DNA from: Paraburkholderia flava
GTDB lineage: Bacteria > Pseudomonadota > Gammaproteobacteria > Burkholderiales > Burkholderiaceae
NCBI RefSeq assembly: GCF_004359985.1
Contig: NZ_SMRO01000003.1
Span: forward strand, 542,206-606,205
Direction: 5' to 3'
DNA length: 64,000 nucleotides
This document shows, one piece after another, positions 26,544-35,172 of the stretch. The notes under the pieces were generated by a model. That model had not been told where the DNA came from and ran no database searches. It was given only the letters and a program-made list of their open reading frames with translations. Both the position numbers and the translations under genes were made by a program. Numbering within the stretch: position 1 is the first letter of the stretch; every line of letters begins with the position of its first letter.

Positions 26544-27309
26544 GTTTCAGCTCCTTGATCACACCAGCGACGACAGCCGGCACGTCGCCGAGCTTTGCCG
26601 CATCGGCGGCGACAACGTCGTTGTCGGCCGAATGCGCGCGGCTCGCGGTTGCGGCCGCCACGCAGTGTTCATACGCGGCATCGAGATCGTCGAGGCCCGC
26701 GATGGTCATACCGAGATTGCGCACGCGTCCGTCGTGCACACCGTACACCCAGCCGTGCACAGTCAGCTCCTGGCCGCGCGCCCACGCATCGTTGACGATC
26801 GTCGTGCGGCACACGTTGACGACCTGTTCGATCGTGTTCAACTCGACGAGCCGGCGATGCCGTGCTTCGCCCATCGGCCATTCCTCGAGCAGCGCCGCGT
26901 GTTTCGCGCGCACGTCCTGCACGTGATGCAGCCAGTTGTCCGCGAGACCCACGCGTCGTCCTTGCAGCGCGGCGCCGACGCCGGAGCAGCCGTAGTGACC
27001 GACCACGATGACGTGCTTCACCTTCAGCAGATCGACGGCGAACTGGATCACCGACAGGCAGTTCAGATCCGTATGCACGACGACGTTCGCGATGTTCCGA
27101 TGCACGAACACTTCGCCCGGCGGCAGGCCGATGATCTGGTTCGCCGGCACGCGCGAATCCGAGCAGCCGATCCACAGGTATTCAGGGGCCTGCTGATCGG
27201 CGAGCCGCGAGAAGAACGACGGATCTTCGGCGAGTTTGCGTTCGACCCATGCTTCGTTGTTGGCGAACAGTTGCGCGAGCGGGTGGGGCGTGGAGGAATT
27301 TGAGTTCAT
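26536..27309 (-). CDS. can: Beta-class carbonic anhydrase
   Basis: Zinc enzyme interconverting CO2 and bicarbonate, supplying bicarbonate to biotin-dependent and other carboxylases. Zinc ligands are Cys49, His105 and Cys108 with the Asp51-Arg53 dyad (IGCSDSRVPA and VVGHYGCSG). EVFVHRNIANVV (about 66-77) is the second signature. At 257 residues it has a longer C-terminus than E. coli Can (220), ending in an Ala-rich helix. It lies between aceK and the thiolase gene, 68 bases after the aceK stop, where a short hairpin occurs without a T tract. Confidence 0.94.
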   Translation of the reverse strand: MNSNSSTPHPLAQLFANNEAWVERKLAEDPSFFSRLADQQAPEYLWIGCSDSRVPANQIIGLPPGEVFVHRNIANVVVHTDLNCLSVIQFAVDLLKVKHVIVVGHYGCSGVGAALQGRRVGLADNWLHHVQDVRAKHAALLEEWPMGEARHRRLVELNTIEQVVNVCRTTIVNDAWARGQELTVHGWVYGVHDGRVRNLGMTIAGLDDLDAAYEHCVAAATASRAHSADNDVVAADAAKLGDVPAVVAGVIKELKHE

Positions 27310-27377
27310 GACGCTTCTTCAATAAGGACCGGCAACGCCGGTCGAATGGTGTGTCGGGCTCAGCCCTGGAATCAGGT

Positions 27378-29189
27378 TCAGGCGGCGCGCGCCGTTTCTG
27401 TCGTCGCTGCGGCCGCTGCGACGAAACGCTCCGGATAGCGGACCCGGAAGCGGATGCCGCGATCGTACGGAAAGAAGTCGGGCAGTTCGCCTTTCATCAG
27501 ATGCTCCTTGTGCCGTTGCCACAGTCCCGGCGTGAAGAAATCCGCGTGATGCTTCAGGAAATACTGACGCACGCGTGGATCGCCGAGCAGGAACGTGTCG
27601 TAGGTTTCCGGAAAAATATCGTGCGGGCCGACCGAATACCACGGCTCGCCCGACATCTCGTCTTCCTCGTTGCGCGGCGCCGGCACCGCGCGCACGTTGC
27701 AGTCGGTCAGGTATTCGATTTCGTCGTAGTCGTAGAACACCACGCGGCCATGACGCGTGACGCCGAAATTCTTGTACAGCATGTCGCCGGGGAAGATGTT
27801 CGCCTGCATCAGTTCCTTCACCGCGTCGCCGTATTCCTTGATGCCGTGCTCGACGTCCTCATCGCTGCCGTTTTGCAGGAAGAGGTTGAGCGGCACCATG
27901 CGGCGCTCGATGTACAGATGGCGGATCACGAGGTTGTCGCCCTCGTATTCGATCATCGACGGCGCTTCTTTCTGCAGTTCGCGCACGAGCGCATCGTCGA
28001 GCCGCGACAGTGGCAGCGCGACGCTCGAATATTCGAGCGTGTCGGCCATCCGTCCCAGACGATCGTGCCGCTTCACCAGTTGATACTTCTGCTGAATCTT
28101 CTCGCGCGTGGTTTCTTTCGGTGGCGGGAAGTTGTCCTTGATCAGCTTGAACACGTACGGAAACGACGGCAGCGTGAACACCAGCATCACGAGGCCCTTG
28201 ATGCCGGGCGCGATGATGAACTGATCGCTCGAATGCGACAGATGACGCAGCAGGTCGCGGTAAAACAGATTCTTGCCCTGCTTCTGCAAACCCACCGACG
28301 TATAGATTTCCGCCTTCGGCTTGCCCGGCATGATCGAGCCGAGAAACTCGACGCACGCGGACGGCACTTCCATGTCGACCAGAAAATACGAATGCGAGAA
28401 GCTGAAGATGATCAGCAGTTGCTCGCGACGGAGCAGCACGGTATCGAGCGTAAGCACGCCCGGCGACACGTGATGGATCGGCACCGCGAACGGCAGCACC
28501 GCATCGCCGTTGATGATCCGCCCGATGATGTACGCCGCCTTGTTCCGGTAGAACAGCGACGACAGCACATGAATCTGGAAGTTGGCCGCTGCGTCGAATT
28601 CGCCGAACGAATCGCGGATCGACTGCATCACGCAGCCGACGTCGCGCGGCAGATCCTCGAACGCCGGTTCGAGCTGGAAGTTCGTGACGATCCGCTCGAG
28701 CGTTGCTTCGAGACCGTCCTTGCCGGGGTAGTACGCGCGATACGTCGGCTTCGCGGCGGGCTCGTCGTTCTCGATGTAGTCGGTCGAGATCGCCGGCCGC
28801 ACGAAGATGAAATCGTTGTTGAAGTACGAGCGATGCAGGATCTGGCAGCACACCGAATTGAAAAACGTTTCCGCGCACTCGGGTTGACGGTGCGTGGTCA
28901 GCAGGCCGATGTAATGCAGCTTGATCTGCTGCCAGACTTCGTCGTCGATGTTCTCGGCGTCGTATTCGTCTTCGAGCAGTTCAACGCATTCCTTCACGCG
29001 CTCGTCGTACGACGTGATGCGTTCGCGCGCGAGCCGCTGCAGCGCGTGCCAGTCCGCTGCTTCGAACAGCGTCTTCGCGTGGACCGCGGCTTCGCGAAAG
29101 ATCCGGTAGTGACGGTCGAATCCTTCGAGCATCGTCTGCGCGACGTCGAAACCGATCTGCGACGACAGCAGTTTAGGAAAGTGATTCAT
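27378..29189 (-). CDS. aceK: Isocitrate dehydrogenase kinase/phosphatase
   Basis: AceK phosphorylates isocitrate dehydrogenase to push isocitrate into the glyoxylate cycle and reverses it. The 603-residue protein shows APGIKGLVM (about 327-335), Lys348 in [10 protein letters not shown], the phosphatase-essential Asp383 in GRMADT, kinase Asp469 and Asn474 in [11 protein letters not shown], and metal-binding Asp487 in FYDYDE; all sit 12 positions beyond the E. coli equivalents (336, 371, 457, 475). The C-terminus ends in an Ala/Thr tail. No aceA or aceB is adjacent, unlike the enterobacterial aceBAK operon. It leads a minus-strand run of five genes. Confidence 0.96.
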   Translation of the reverse strand: MNHFPKLLSSQIGFDVAQTMLEGFDRHYRIFREAAVHAKTLFEAADWHALQRLARERITSYDERVKECVELLEDEYDAENIDDEVWQQIKLHYIGLLTTHRQPECAETFFNSVCCQILHRSYFNNDFIFVRPAISTDYIENDEPAAKPTYRAYYPGKDGLEATLERIVTNFQLEPAFEDLPRDVGCVMQSIRDSFGEFDAAANFQIHVLSSLFYRNKAAYIIGRIINGDAVLPFAVPIHHVSPGVLTLDTVLLRREQLLIIFSFSHSYFLVDMEVPSACVEFLGSIMPGKPKAEIYTSVGLQKQGKNLFYRDLLRHLSHSSDQFIIAPGIKGLVMLVFTLPSFPYVFKLIKDNFPPPKETTREKIQQKYQLVKRHDRLGRMADTLEYSSVALPLSRLDDALVRELQKEAPSMIEYEGDNLVIRHLYIERRMVPLNLFLQNGSDEDVEHGIKEYGDAVKELMQANIFPGDMLYKNFGVTRHGRVVFYDYDEIEYLTDCNVRAVPAPRNEEDEMSGEPWYSVGPHDIFPETYDTFLLGDPRVRQYFLKHHADFFTPGLWQRHKEHLMKGELPDFFPYDRGIRFRVRYPERFVAAAAATTETARAA

Positions 29190-29415
29190 GATGGCCGTGC
29201 GTTTGATCCATTGTCGGGAGCCGCTCTGGATTGTAGCGTCCGGTTAGCGTTGCGAAGTGTTCTTCGCGTGGTTGCCTGCCGTTGCCCATCGTTACGTTAA
29301 GCGGCGTTCGACGCGGTTTCGCGCATCTTCCTGTAAAGCACGTATTCGTCGCGTGTCGTGCGCTTAACGCTCATCGCAAAAAAATCGCGCGACATCGCGT
29401 ATCTGCGTGCGTGAG

Positions 29416-29865
29416 TCATGCGCGTTCCCGTGCGGTTCTGGTCGTCGTGCCCGGCTCCGCGTTCCGCGAAGCATCGCCGCTGCGACCGCCTTCCAGCATC
29501 CCGCGCGCCTGCGCTTCGTATTGCGCGAGATCTTCGAGCGTCGCGTTCAGGTCTTCGCGCTGGCGCTCCAGCACCTCGCGGTGTCGCGCGACCGTCGCGA
29601 GAAACGCGTGCAGTTGCGGCACGGTGTCGGTCGGCGATTCGTACAGGTCGAGCAGATCGCGAATTTCCGACAGCGTGAAGCCGAGCCGCTTGCCGCGCAG
29701 CGTCAGCTTCAATCGCGTGCGGTCGCGGCCCGAATAGACGCGGCGCAGACCACTCGATCCCTCGCGGCTCGGCGAGAGTAAACCCTGGTCTTCGTAGAAG
29801 CGGATCGCGCGCGGCGTCACGTCGAATTCGCGTGCGAGCTCGGTGATCGTGTACTGGGTATTCAT
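29416..29865 (-). CDS. MerR-family transcriptional regulator, LiuR-like
   Basis: The 149-residue protein has an N-terminal MerR winged helix (TITELAREFDVTPRAIRFYEDQGLLSPSREGSSGLRRVYSGRDRTRLKLTLRGKRLGFTLSEIRDLL; only its order is given) and a long C-terminal dimerisation helix (about 80-125). It lacks the Cys residues of metal-sensing MerR proteins and looks like the LiuR group that controls branched-chain and fatty acid degradation in beta- and gamma-proteobacteria. ATG at 29865 is used; an ATG three codons upstream is possible. A LiuR-like inverted repeat lies in its promoter (29924). Confidence 0.85.
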   Translation of the reverse strand: MNTQYTITELAREFDVTPRAIRFYEDQGLLSPSREGSSGLRRVYSGRDRTRLKLTLRGKRLGFTLSEIRDLLDLYESPTDTVPQLHAFLATVARHREVLERQREDLNATLEDLAQYEAQARGMLEGGRSGDASRNAEPGTTTRTARERA

Positions 29866-29923
29866 CTGATGCATCGAAAGTTCTCTGCCGGACACGGATG
29901 CGGATTGGACGATAGAATCTACG

Positions 29924-29939
29924 TTTACGTTAGCGTCAA
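29924..29939. promoter_or_regulatory. LiuR-like operator between the MerR and MBL genes
   Basis: TTTACGTTAGCGTCAA is an inverted repeat (TTnACG-N4-CGTnAA) of the form known for LiuR-type MerR regulators. On the minus strand TTGACG could serve as -35 with TATCGT 19 bases downstream, the stretched spacer typical of MerR promoters. It lies between the regulator start (29865) and the divergent hydrolase start (30030), so it may control both. Confidence 0.55.
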
Positions 29940-30029
29940 CTTGAAGTTGATGCAACCGGGCACGCGCTGGCGCTTGTGCCCGATTGAAGAGCCCGAAGAA
30001 TCCGAAGAGCGAACAGGAAGACACCCGCA

Positions 30030-31100
30030 ATGAACGCGCTGGAACACCAACTCGACTATCCGTTCGGCGACACACTGCCCGAGCCGGGCCATGCATACGA
30101 AGTCGCGCCCGGCGTGCGATGGCTGCGGATGCCGCTGCCGTTCGCGCTCGATCACATCAATCTCTGGCTGCTGCGCGACGAGATCGACGGACAGGCGGGC
30201 TGGACTGCGGTCGATTGCGGGATCGCGTCGGACACGATCAAGGCGAACTGGGAGCAGGTGTTCGACACGGAGCTGGAAGGTCTGCCGATCCTGCGCGTGA
30301 TCGTTACGCACTGCCATCCCGATCATCTGGGCCTCGCGCACTGGCTATGCGAAGGCGGCGACAAACAACGCTGGAACGTGCGGCTGTGGATCTCGCTCGG
30401 CGAGTACATGCTCGGCCGCGTGATGGCCGCAGGCGATGGCTCGAACGCAGGCGGCGAGGGCGCCGCGCGCCACTTCGCTCGGCATGGTCTCACCGATGCC
30501 GCGTCGCTCGACGCGCTGCGCAACCGCAAGAGCTATTACGCGAATCTCGTGCCGTCGGTGCCGTCGCAATATCGACGGATGCGCGAGGGCGATGCGCTCG
30601 CGATCGGCGGTCGGACGTGGCGCGTCGTGACCGGTTTCGGTCACTCGCCGGAACACTGCGCGTTGCATTGCGAGGAAGCCGGCGTGCTGATTTCCGGCGA
30701 CATGGTGCTGCCGCGTATCTCGACCAACGTGTCGGTGTTCGACATCGAGCCCGAAGGTAATCCGCTCGCGCTGTATCTGGAGTCGTTGGGCCGCTATGAA
30801 GCGATGCCCGCCGACACGCTCGCGTTGCCGTCGCACGGCAAACCGTTTCGCGGCGTGCACACGCGCATTGCGCAGCTACGCGCGCATCACGACGCGCGGC
30901 TCGCCGAAGTGCGCGAAGCATGCGCCGCGAAACCGCATAGCGCGTCGGACATCGTGCCACTGATGTTCAAGCGCGAACTCGATATCCATCAGATGACGTT
31001 CGCGATGGGCGAAGCGCTCGCGCATTTGCATTTGCTGTGGCTCGCGGGGGAGTTGAAGCGGACGCAGGATGAGGATGGGGTGATCCGTTTTACGGCGTGA
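30030..31100 (+). CDS. MBL-fold metallo-hydrolase with C-terminal winged-helix domain
   Basis: The 356-residue protein has THCHPDHLG (93-101) for metal binding, the later His in FGHSPEHCAL, bridging Asp in ISGDMVLPRIS, and LPSHGKPFRG for the last ligand. Beyond about residue 280 a helical segment (LDIHQMTFAMGEALAHLHLLW) matches the winged-helix extension of the LACTB2-like group. It is divergent from the LiuR-like MerR gene with a shared operator. A role in acyl-CoA or acyl-thioester hydrolysis during branched-chain or fatty acid use is a reasonable but unproven inference. The ribosome site is weak (GGAAGACACCCGCA region). Confidence 0.86.
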   Translation: MNALEHQLDYPFGDTLPEPGHAYEVAPGVRWLRMPLPFALDHINLWLLRDEIDGQAGWTAVDCGIASDTIKANWEQVFDTELEGLPILRVIVTHCHPDHLGLAHWLCEGGDKQRWNVRLWISLGEYMLGRVMAAGDGSNAGGEGAARHFARHGLTDAASLDALRNRKSYYANLVPSVPSQYRRMREGDALAIGGRTWRVVTGFGHSPEHCALHCEEAGVLISGDMVLPRISTNVSVFDIEPEGNPLALYLESLGRYEAMPADTLALPSHGKPFRGVHTRIAQLRAHHDARLAEVREACAAKPHSASDIVPLMFKRELDIHQMTFAMGEALAHLHLLWLAGELKRTQDEDGVIRFTA

Positions 31101-31155
31101 ATGGCCGCGTAACGTAGCGTGATGGCAGCGCATGTCTGCCTCGATTAACGCATCG

Positions 31156-31518
31156 TTATCGGCAACCACGCCGATGGTATTCGGCCTGCAGGTCGTTACG
31201 CGGATTGACGGTTTTCTCGACCAGCGCGTTGTACGGCTGGCCGTCAGGACGATATTTTTTTACGACCTCTGGATTTCCAGGAGCCAACGAAGTGGGTCTG
31301 TCGAGCGCGGCAGACAGCTCCTTGCAGCGTGGATCGCCCGACGAGCGCGGCGGCTGAGCGATATTATTCTGCGTCGGGCTGACAAAGCGGTAGCCGGCCG
31401 CGTCGCCATGCGAAGGCGTTGCGACGTTCTCCTGATTTCGAGCGAAGACGAGATGAGGCGTCGCCACGATCAGAGAGAACACAAGTGCGACGAGTACGCG
31501 GAAATTCACGATGCTCAT
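31156..31518 (-). CDS. Small exported protein of unknown function
   Basis: No family recognised. The 120-residue product has a signal peptide (MSIVNFRVLVALVFSLIVA, cleavage near LVFAR) and a polar mature part containing one Cys in DPRCKELSAALDRPT and another at the end (RRGCR), which could form a disulfide in the periplasm. The central stretch PEVVKKYRPDGQPYNALVEKTVNPRN is hydrophilic. The ATG at 31518 was preferred over an in-frame GTG nine codons earlier because it starts the signal peptide directly. Convergent with the MBL gene. Confidence 0.65.
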   Translation of the reverse strand: MSIVNFRVLVALVFSLIVATPHLVFARNQENVATPSHGDAAGYRFVSPTQNNIAQPPRSSGDPRCKELSAALDRPTSLAPGNPEVVKKYRPDGQPYNALVEKTVNPRNDLQAEYHRRGCR

Positions 31519-31597
31519 GATGCGGCCTTCCAGTTTCAAGGCCACAGAGTGTAATCAAGCGCAATCGCGTTCACTGTGGATTTTTGTCGGGAAAAGC

Positions 31598-31630
31598 AAA
31601 GGGCCGGTTGCTATGCGACCGGCCCTTTTT
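31598..31630. terminator. Rho-independent terminator, bidirectional form
   Basis: AAAGGGCCGGT (31598-31608) pairs with ACCGGCCCTTT (31618-31628), followed by T residues on both strands. It lies about 55 bases after the stop of the minus-strand peptide-binding protein gene. Confidence 0.82.
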
Positions 31631-31682
31631 CATTGCGTGCATGCGCGCTTGCTCGCTCATTCGCGAGCTATGCACTACCGCA

Positions 31683-33278
31683 TCACTGCACGCTAACCGC
31701 CCCAAAATTCTGCCGCCCAAACGGACTCACGTGATAACCGCTGACGTTCGTCCGCGTAATCGCCGCCGCCGTCGGATAACCGAGCGGAATCCACAGCGCC
31801 TGATCGTGGATGATCTTCTGCGCGGCCTCATACGCCTTCGTGCGCTTCGCCTGATCGGCAGTCTCCTTGCCGTCGGCAATCAGCTTGTCGAGTTGCGGGT
31901 CGCAGTAGCGCGCGAAGTTGATACCCGACTTCACCGCGTTGCAGCTGAACAGCGGCGACAGATAGTTATCCGGATCGCCGTTGTCGCCGGCCCAGCCCAT
32001 GAACAGCGCATCGTGCTGTCCCTGCTTCGCCTGCTTGATCAGCTCGCCCCACTCGATCACCTTCACCTCCGCCTTCACACCTATCTTCGCGAAGTCGGCC
32101 TGCAGCATTTCCGCGCCGGCCTTCGGACTCGGGTTCAGCACGCTGCCGTTCGGGCGCACCCAGATCGTCGTCGAGAAGCCGTTCGGCAGACCGGCATCGG
32201 CGAGCAGTTGTTTTGCCTTCGTCGGGTCGTACGGCCACGGCTGGATTGCCTTGTCGTAGCTCCACGTGTTCGGCGGGTACGGATTGGTCGCGGGCGTCGC
32301 GGTGTTGTCGAACACGGCCTTCAAGTACGACGTGCGATCGAACGCCATGTTCAGCGCTTCACGGACCTTCGGGTTGTCGAGCGGCTTCTTCTGCGTGTTC
32401 AACGCGACGAACGCCGTCATGAACGCGGGCGTCTGTTCGATCTTCAACGACTTGTCGTTCTTCGCGTCGGCGACGTCCTGCGGCTTCGGCGACAGCGCGA
32501 TCTGGCATTCGCCTGCCTTCACCTTCTGCGCGCGCACCGTGGCATCGGGCGTGATTGCGTAGATCAGGCGATCGATCTTCGGCTTCGGCCCCCAGTACGT
32601 CGGGTTCACGTCGTAACGGATGACCGCGTCCTTCGTGTAGCTCTTCAGCACGAACGGGCCGGTGCCGATCGGCTTCGAATTCAGGTCGACCTGCTTGCCG
32701 GCTTTGAGCAACTGGTCCGCGTATTCGGCCGAATAGATCGACGCGAAACCCATCGTCAGGATCGACACGAAGGTCGCGTTCGGCTCGTTCAGCTCGAACT
32801 TGACGGTGTTGTCGTCGACCTTCGTGATCGACTTGATCAGCTTCACGAGACCCATCGACTGCGCATGCGGAAAGCCGCTCGCGCCCGCGACCTTGTGCCA
32901 GGGATTGCTGTCGTCGAGCATCCGGCTGAAGGTGAACACGACGTCGTCGGCGTCCAGCGCGCGCGTGGGCTTGAAGTAGTCGGTGGTCTGGAACTTCACG
33001 TCGGGCCGCAGATGGAACGTGTACGTGAGGCCGTCGGCGCTCACGTCCCACTTGTCCGCGAGCGCGGGCACGACTTTCTTCGCGGCCTCGTCGTACGAGA
33101 CGAGCGAGTTGAAGATCACGTCGGCCGATGCGTTGGTCGTCACCAGCGAGTTGAACTGGACGACGTCGAAGCCGTCCGGACTCGATTCCGTGCAGACCGT
33201 CAGCGGCTTCGCGTTGGCGAGCGCAGGGGTGACGGCGAGCATGGTGGCCAGCACGGCGGCGGGCAGAGTGAAGCGCAT
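31683..33278 (-). CDS. Periplasmic peptide-type solute-binding protein (SBP family 5, DppA-like)
   Basis: The 531-residue protein has a signal peptide (MRFTLPAAVLATMLAVTPALA) and the family-5 fold: LTVCTESSPDGFDVVQFNS at the mature N-terminus, LADKWDVSADGLTYTFHLRPDVKF (about 72-95), RPNGSVLNPSPKAGAEMLQADFAKIG and DPDNYLSPLFSCNAV. This is the DppA/OppA group that delivers di- or oligopeptides or heme to an ABC importer. DppA-like features include the two Cys of the SCNAV and ARYCDP segments, which may pair. GGGAG lies six bases before the ATG at 33278. No permease or ATPase gene is adjacent. The leader contains a structured element (33411). Confidence 0.9.
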   Translation of the reverse strand: MRFTLPAAVLATMLAVTPALANAKPLTVCTESSPDGFDVVQFNSLVTTNASADVIFNSLVSYDEAAKKVVPALADKWDVSADGLTYTFHLRPDVKFQTTDYFKPTRALDADDVVFTFSRMLDDSNPWHKVAGASGFPHAQSMGLVKLIKSITKVDDNTVKFELNEPNATFVSILTMGFASIYSAEYADQLLKAGKQVDLNSKPIGTGPFVLKSYTKDAVIRYDVNPTYWGPKPKIDRLIYAITPDATVRAQKVKAGECQIALSPKPQDVADAKNDKSLKIEQTPAFMTAFVALNTQKKPLDNPKVREALNMAFDRTSYLKAVFDNTATPATNPYPPNTWSYDKAIQPWPYDPTKAKQLLADAGLPNGFSTTIWVRPNGSVLNPSPKAGAEMLQADFAKIGVKAEVKVIEWGELIKQAKQGQHDALFMGWAGDNGDPDNYLSPLFSCNAVKSGINFARYCDPQLDKLIADGKETADQAKRTKAYEAAQKIIHDQALWIPLGYPTAAAITRTNVSGYHVSPFGRQNFGAVSVQ

Positions 33279-33410
33279 AAGATCTCCCAAAACAATCGTG
33301 GTGTCAGGCAGTTCGTCTTCGTTCCGGCGGCCGGGCGTTGCTGGGGTGAACCATCGAGCGCGGTGCGGATGCGGGGCTTCTCTTCTGTTGCGTCAGTGTG
33401 TGGCCGTGCC

Positions 33411-33463
33411 TGTCGGCGCTCCCCGCGTGGGGGAAAGCTTATCCGCGAGGCGGAACGCCGACA
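33411..33463 (-). promoter_or_regulatory. 53-nt three-stem nested element in the leader of the peptide-binding protein gene
   Basis: Read on the minus strand: TGTCGGCG, one base, hairpin TCCGC-CTC-GCGGA, seven bases (TAAGCTT), hairpin TCCCC-CACGC-GGGGA, one base, CGCCGACA. All three stems (8, 5 and 5 pairs) are perfect and together form a three-way junction. It lies 133-185 bases before the ATG at 33278. No T tract follows, so it is not a terminator. It could be a cis-acting leader RNA, a small RNA or a palindromic repeat unit; no known riboswitch consensus was matched by eye. Confidence 0.5.
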
Positions 33464-33575
33464 ACCACTTAAACGGCATATGGATATGGGGGCTGGCGGG
33501 GCTGGTGTGGGTGCGTCGGTCGCAGGCGACGAACCGAACACGCGACTGTGCGCTGCCCGACGCCGGTCAGAGCGG

Positions 33576-33881
33576 TCAGGTCGAGGTCTCTGGCGCAGCC
33601 TCTTTCCGCCTGATCGGAACGAAGCCGACCTGCAGACCGAATAGCTTCGCAATGCTGTTGAGCGAGTCGACAGTCGGATTGCCGGTTCCGCGCTCGATGT
33701 CCTGGATGACGCGGCGGCTCACACCCCGGTGCGCGGCGAATTCATCCTGCGTGAGACCCGTCATCCTGCGCATCGCTTTCATCGCTTCGGGAATGCTCAT
33801 GTTGCCCTGTTCGACGCTTTCATAGAATGCGCGGCGCAGCGTGTTCTGCTCGTCGCGGGTGAGTGGATTCCGGCGCGGCAT
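33576..33881 (-). CDS. hipB: HipB-type antitoxin, XRE-family DNA-binding protein
   Basis: The 101-residue protein has a helix-turn-helix at about 35-85 (MTGLTQDEFAAHRGVSRRVIQDIERGTGNPTVDSLNSIAKLFGLQV), the Cro/CI type used by HipB antitoxins, which neutralise HipA and repress the operon. An N-terminal arm (RRNPLTRDEQNTLRRAFYESVEQG) precedes it. It begins 16 bases after the hipA stop, so the toxin gene comes first, the reverse of the E. coli hipBA order. The tail RRKEAAPETST is charged and flexible, as in HipB. Confidence 0.85.
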   Translation of the reverse strand: MPRRNPLTRDEQNTLRRAFYESVEQGNMSIPEAMKAMRRMTGLTQDEFAAHRGVSRRVIQDIERGTGNPTVDSLNSIAKLFGLQVGFVPIRRKEAAPETST

Positions 33882-33897
33882 GATGAGCCTCTAACGG

Positions 33898-35160
33898 TTA
33901 AAGGGCTTGCAGTTGTCGGACCTGCGCATCGATGGACCGTGTCAGGAACTCGATGATGTCGTGATCGACGCCGTGCTCTTTCATGATGTCGGGCAGGCGT
34001 TCGATCTGCGTGCCAAATTGATTCAATTCGAGAGCGAGCGTCCGTCGCTCGTTATCCGGTACAGGTAGCGCTGCGAGCACATCCCTCCAGTCCGTCAGCT
34101 CGATCCGGGTATCGGGGTGATACCACCTGAGCGTGCGGGCCACGCCTTCGGGGTCGAGGTACATCGGCGCGAAGTCGAATAGCGGCGTGAGCTGGACCTT
34201 GTGGTCGATTAACTGCACGGCCGTATTGCGCGCGTGATTGTCCGTGTTGCGCATCGCGAGATTGAGCACATCGCGTTTGATGAATTCGAGCGTTTCGGCT
34301 GCCGGATCGGTCACGACATGGCGGATGCCGGCGACCACCTCGAACAGGCTCGGACGCTGATCGAAGCCGGGCAGCCGCAGAATCGACGCCACGCTTTCCT
34401 GATGAAGGCGTACGACTTTCCCGTCGCGCGCGATCCGGTCAAAGCGCGGAATCAGCAGCACGTCTCCGTGGAGAGTCGGTAAATCGGCATGCGTGCGAAT
34501 ACCGAGCGCGGCGGCTACCCGCATATACGCCGCTTCATTGCGCAGAACCTTCTGGTCGGCTGCGCTCTTGCCTCGCGGCAATTTCGCGATCAGGTGCTGC
34601 GTGGCATCGGCATCGGGCAGCGCTGCATCACCATGCAGCAGGCCGGCATGATCTCGCGTCAGCAGATACTTCGGTGCGGCACCTTGAACGCCCGTGGTGC
34701 CGGTGCCTAGCATCCCATGCAAGCGCATCTGTTCCGCGAATTCCGCGCTGCGCCCGATGACGTCGTCGATTGTCAGACCGGGTCGGCCGCGCGCATCCGG
34801 ATGCTGCGCGACGTATGCGGTGAAGTAGTCGACCGCCTCGGCAACCCGGATGCGGCCGATCGGATTGAACGCGCCCGCGCGGATCAGTGCGAAGTCCGCG
34901 TCAGGACCGTCCGCTAATTGCAATTCGCCCAGCAGGAATTGACGACCCGCCCCCTGCGGAACGAGATCGTAGAGAAAGGCCGGCATGGTACGCGCCGCGC
35001 GGATGTCCATATCGACCGGCTCAGCCAGTGACAGCGGGGCGTCCGTATGCTCGACCGCATACATCACCTGGAAATTCCACTGGTAAAGTCCACCGCTGCG
35101 TTCAATCTGGGCGCAGTCGACCCAGCGAGCGTCCAGAAATATCTGTAGGGTGCAATCCAT
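33898..35160 (-). CDS. hipA: HipA-family serine/threonine kinase toxin
   Basis: HipA kinases phosphorylate a cytosolic target (glutamyl-tRNA synthetase in E. coli) and induce dormancy. The 420-residue protein has an N-terminal subdomain (1-120), a Gly-rich loop TTGVQGAAPKYLL (about 155-167), a candidate ATP-binding Lys193 in HLIAKLPRG, the catalytic loop MRNTDNHARN with Asp307 and Asn312, and the metal-binding Asp329 in LTPLFDFAPM. All key kinase residues look intact, so it is probably active. AAGGAG lies seven bases before the ATG. It is first in a two-gene operon with hipB; the promoter carries two direct repeats. The true target is unknown. Confidence 0.88.
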   Translation of the reverse strand: MDCTLQIFLDARWVDCAQIERSGGLYQWNFQVMYAVEHTDAPLSLAEPVDMDIRAARTMPAFLYDLVPQGAGRQFLLGELQLADGPDADFALIRAGAFNPIGRIRVAEAVDYFTAYVAQHPDARGRPGLTIDDVIGRSAEFAEQMRLHGMLGTGTTGVQGAAPKYLLTRDHAGLLHGDAALPDADATQHLIAKLPRGKSAADQKVLRNEAAYMRVAAALGIRTHADLPTLHGDVLLIPRFDRIARDGKVVRLHQESVASILRLPGFDQRPSLFEVVAGIRHVVTDPAAETLEFIKRDVLNLAMRNTDNHARNTAVQLIDHKVQLTPLFDFAPMYLDPEGVARTLRWYHPDTRIELTDWRDVLAALPVPDNERRTLALELNQFGTQIERLPDIMKEHGVDHDIIEFLTRSIDAQVRQLQAL

Positions 35161-35172
35161 GAGGTCACTCCT

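Noticed and set aside
27327..27343. Hairpin GACCGGC-AAC-GCCGGTC between aceK and the carbonic anhydrase gene
   Set aside because: No T tract follows on the minus strand, so it is not called a terminator; the genes may be co-transcribed.
27351..29300. Long plus-strand frame over aceK
   Set aside because: AceK has all catalytic residues on the minus strand; the plus frame is a GC-bias shadow.
31584..33644. Long plus-strand frame over the peptide-binding protein gene
   Set aside because: Arg-rich shadow of the family-5 binding protein, with no domain or ribosome site.
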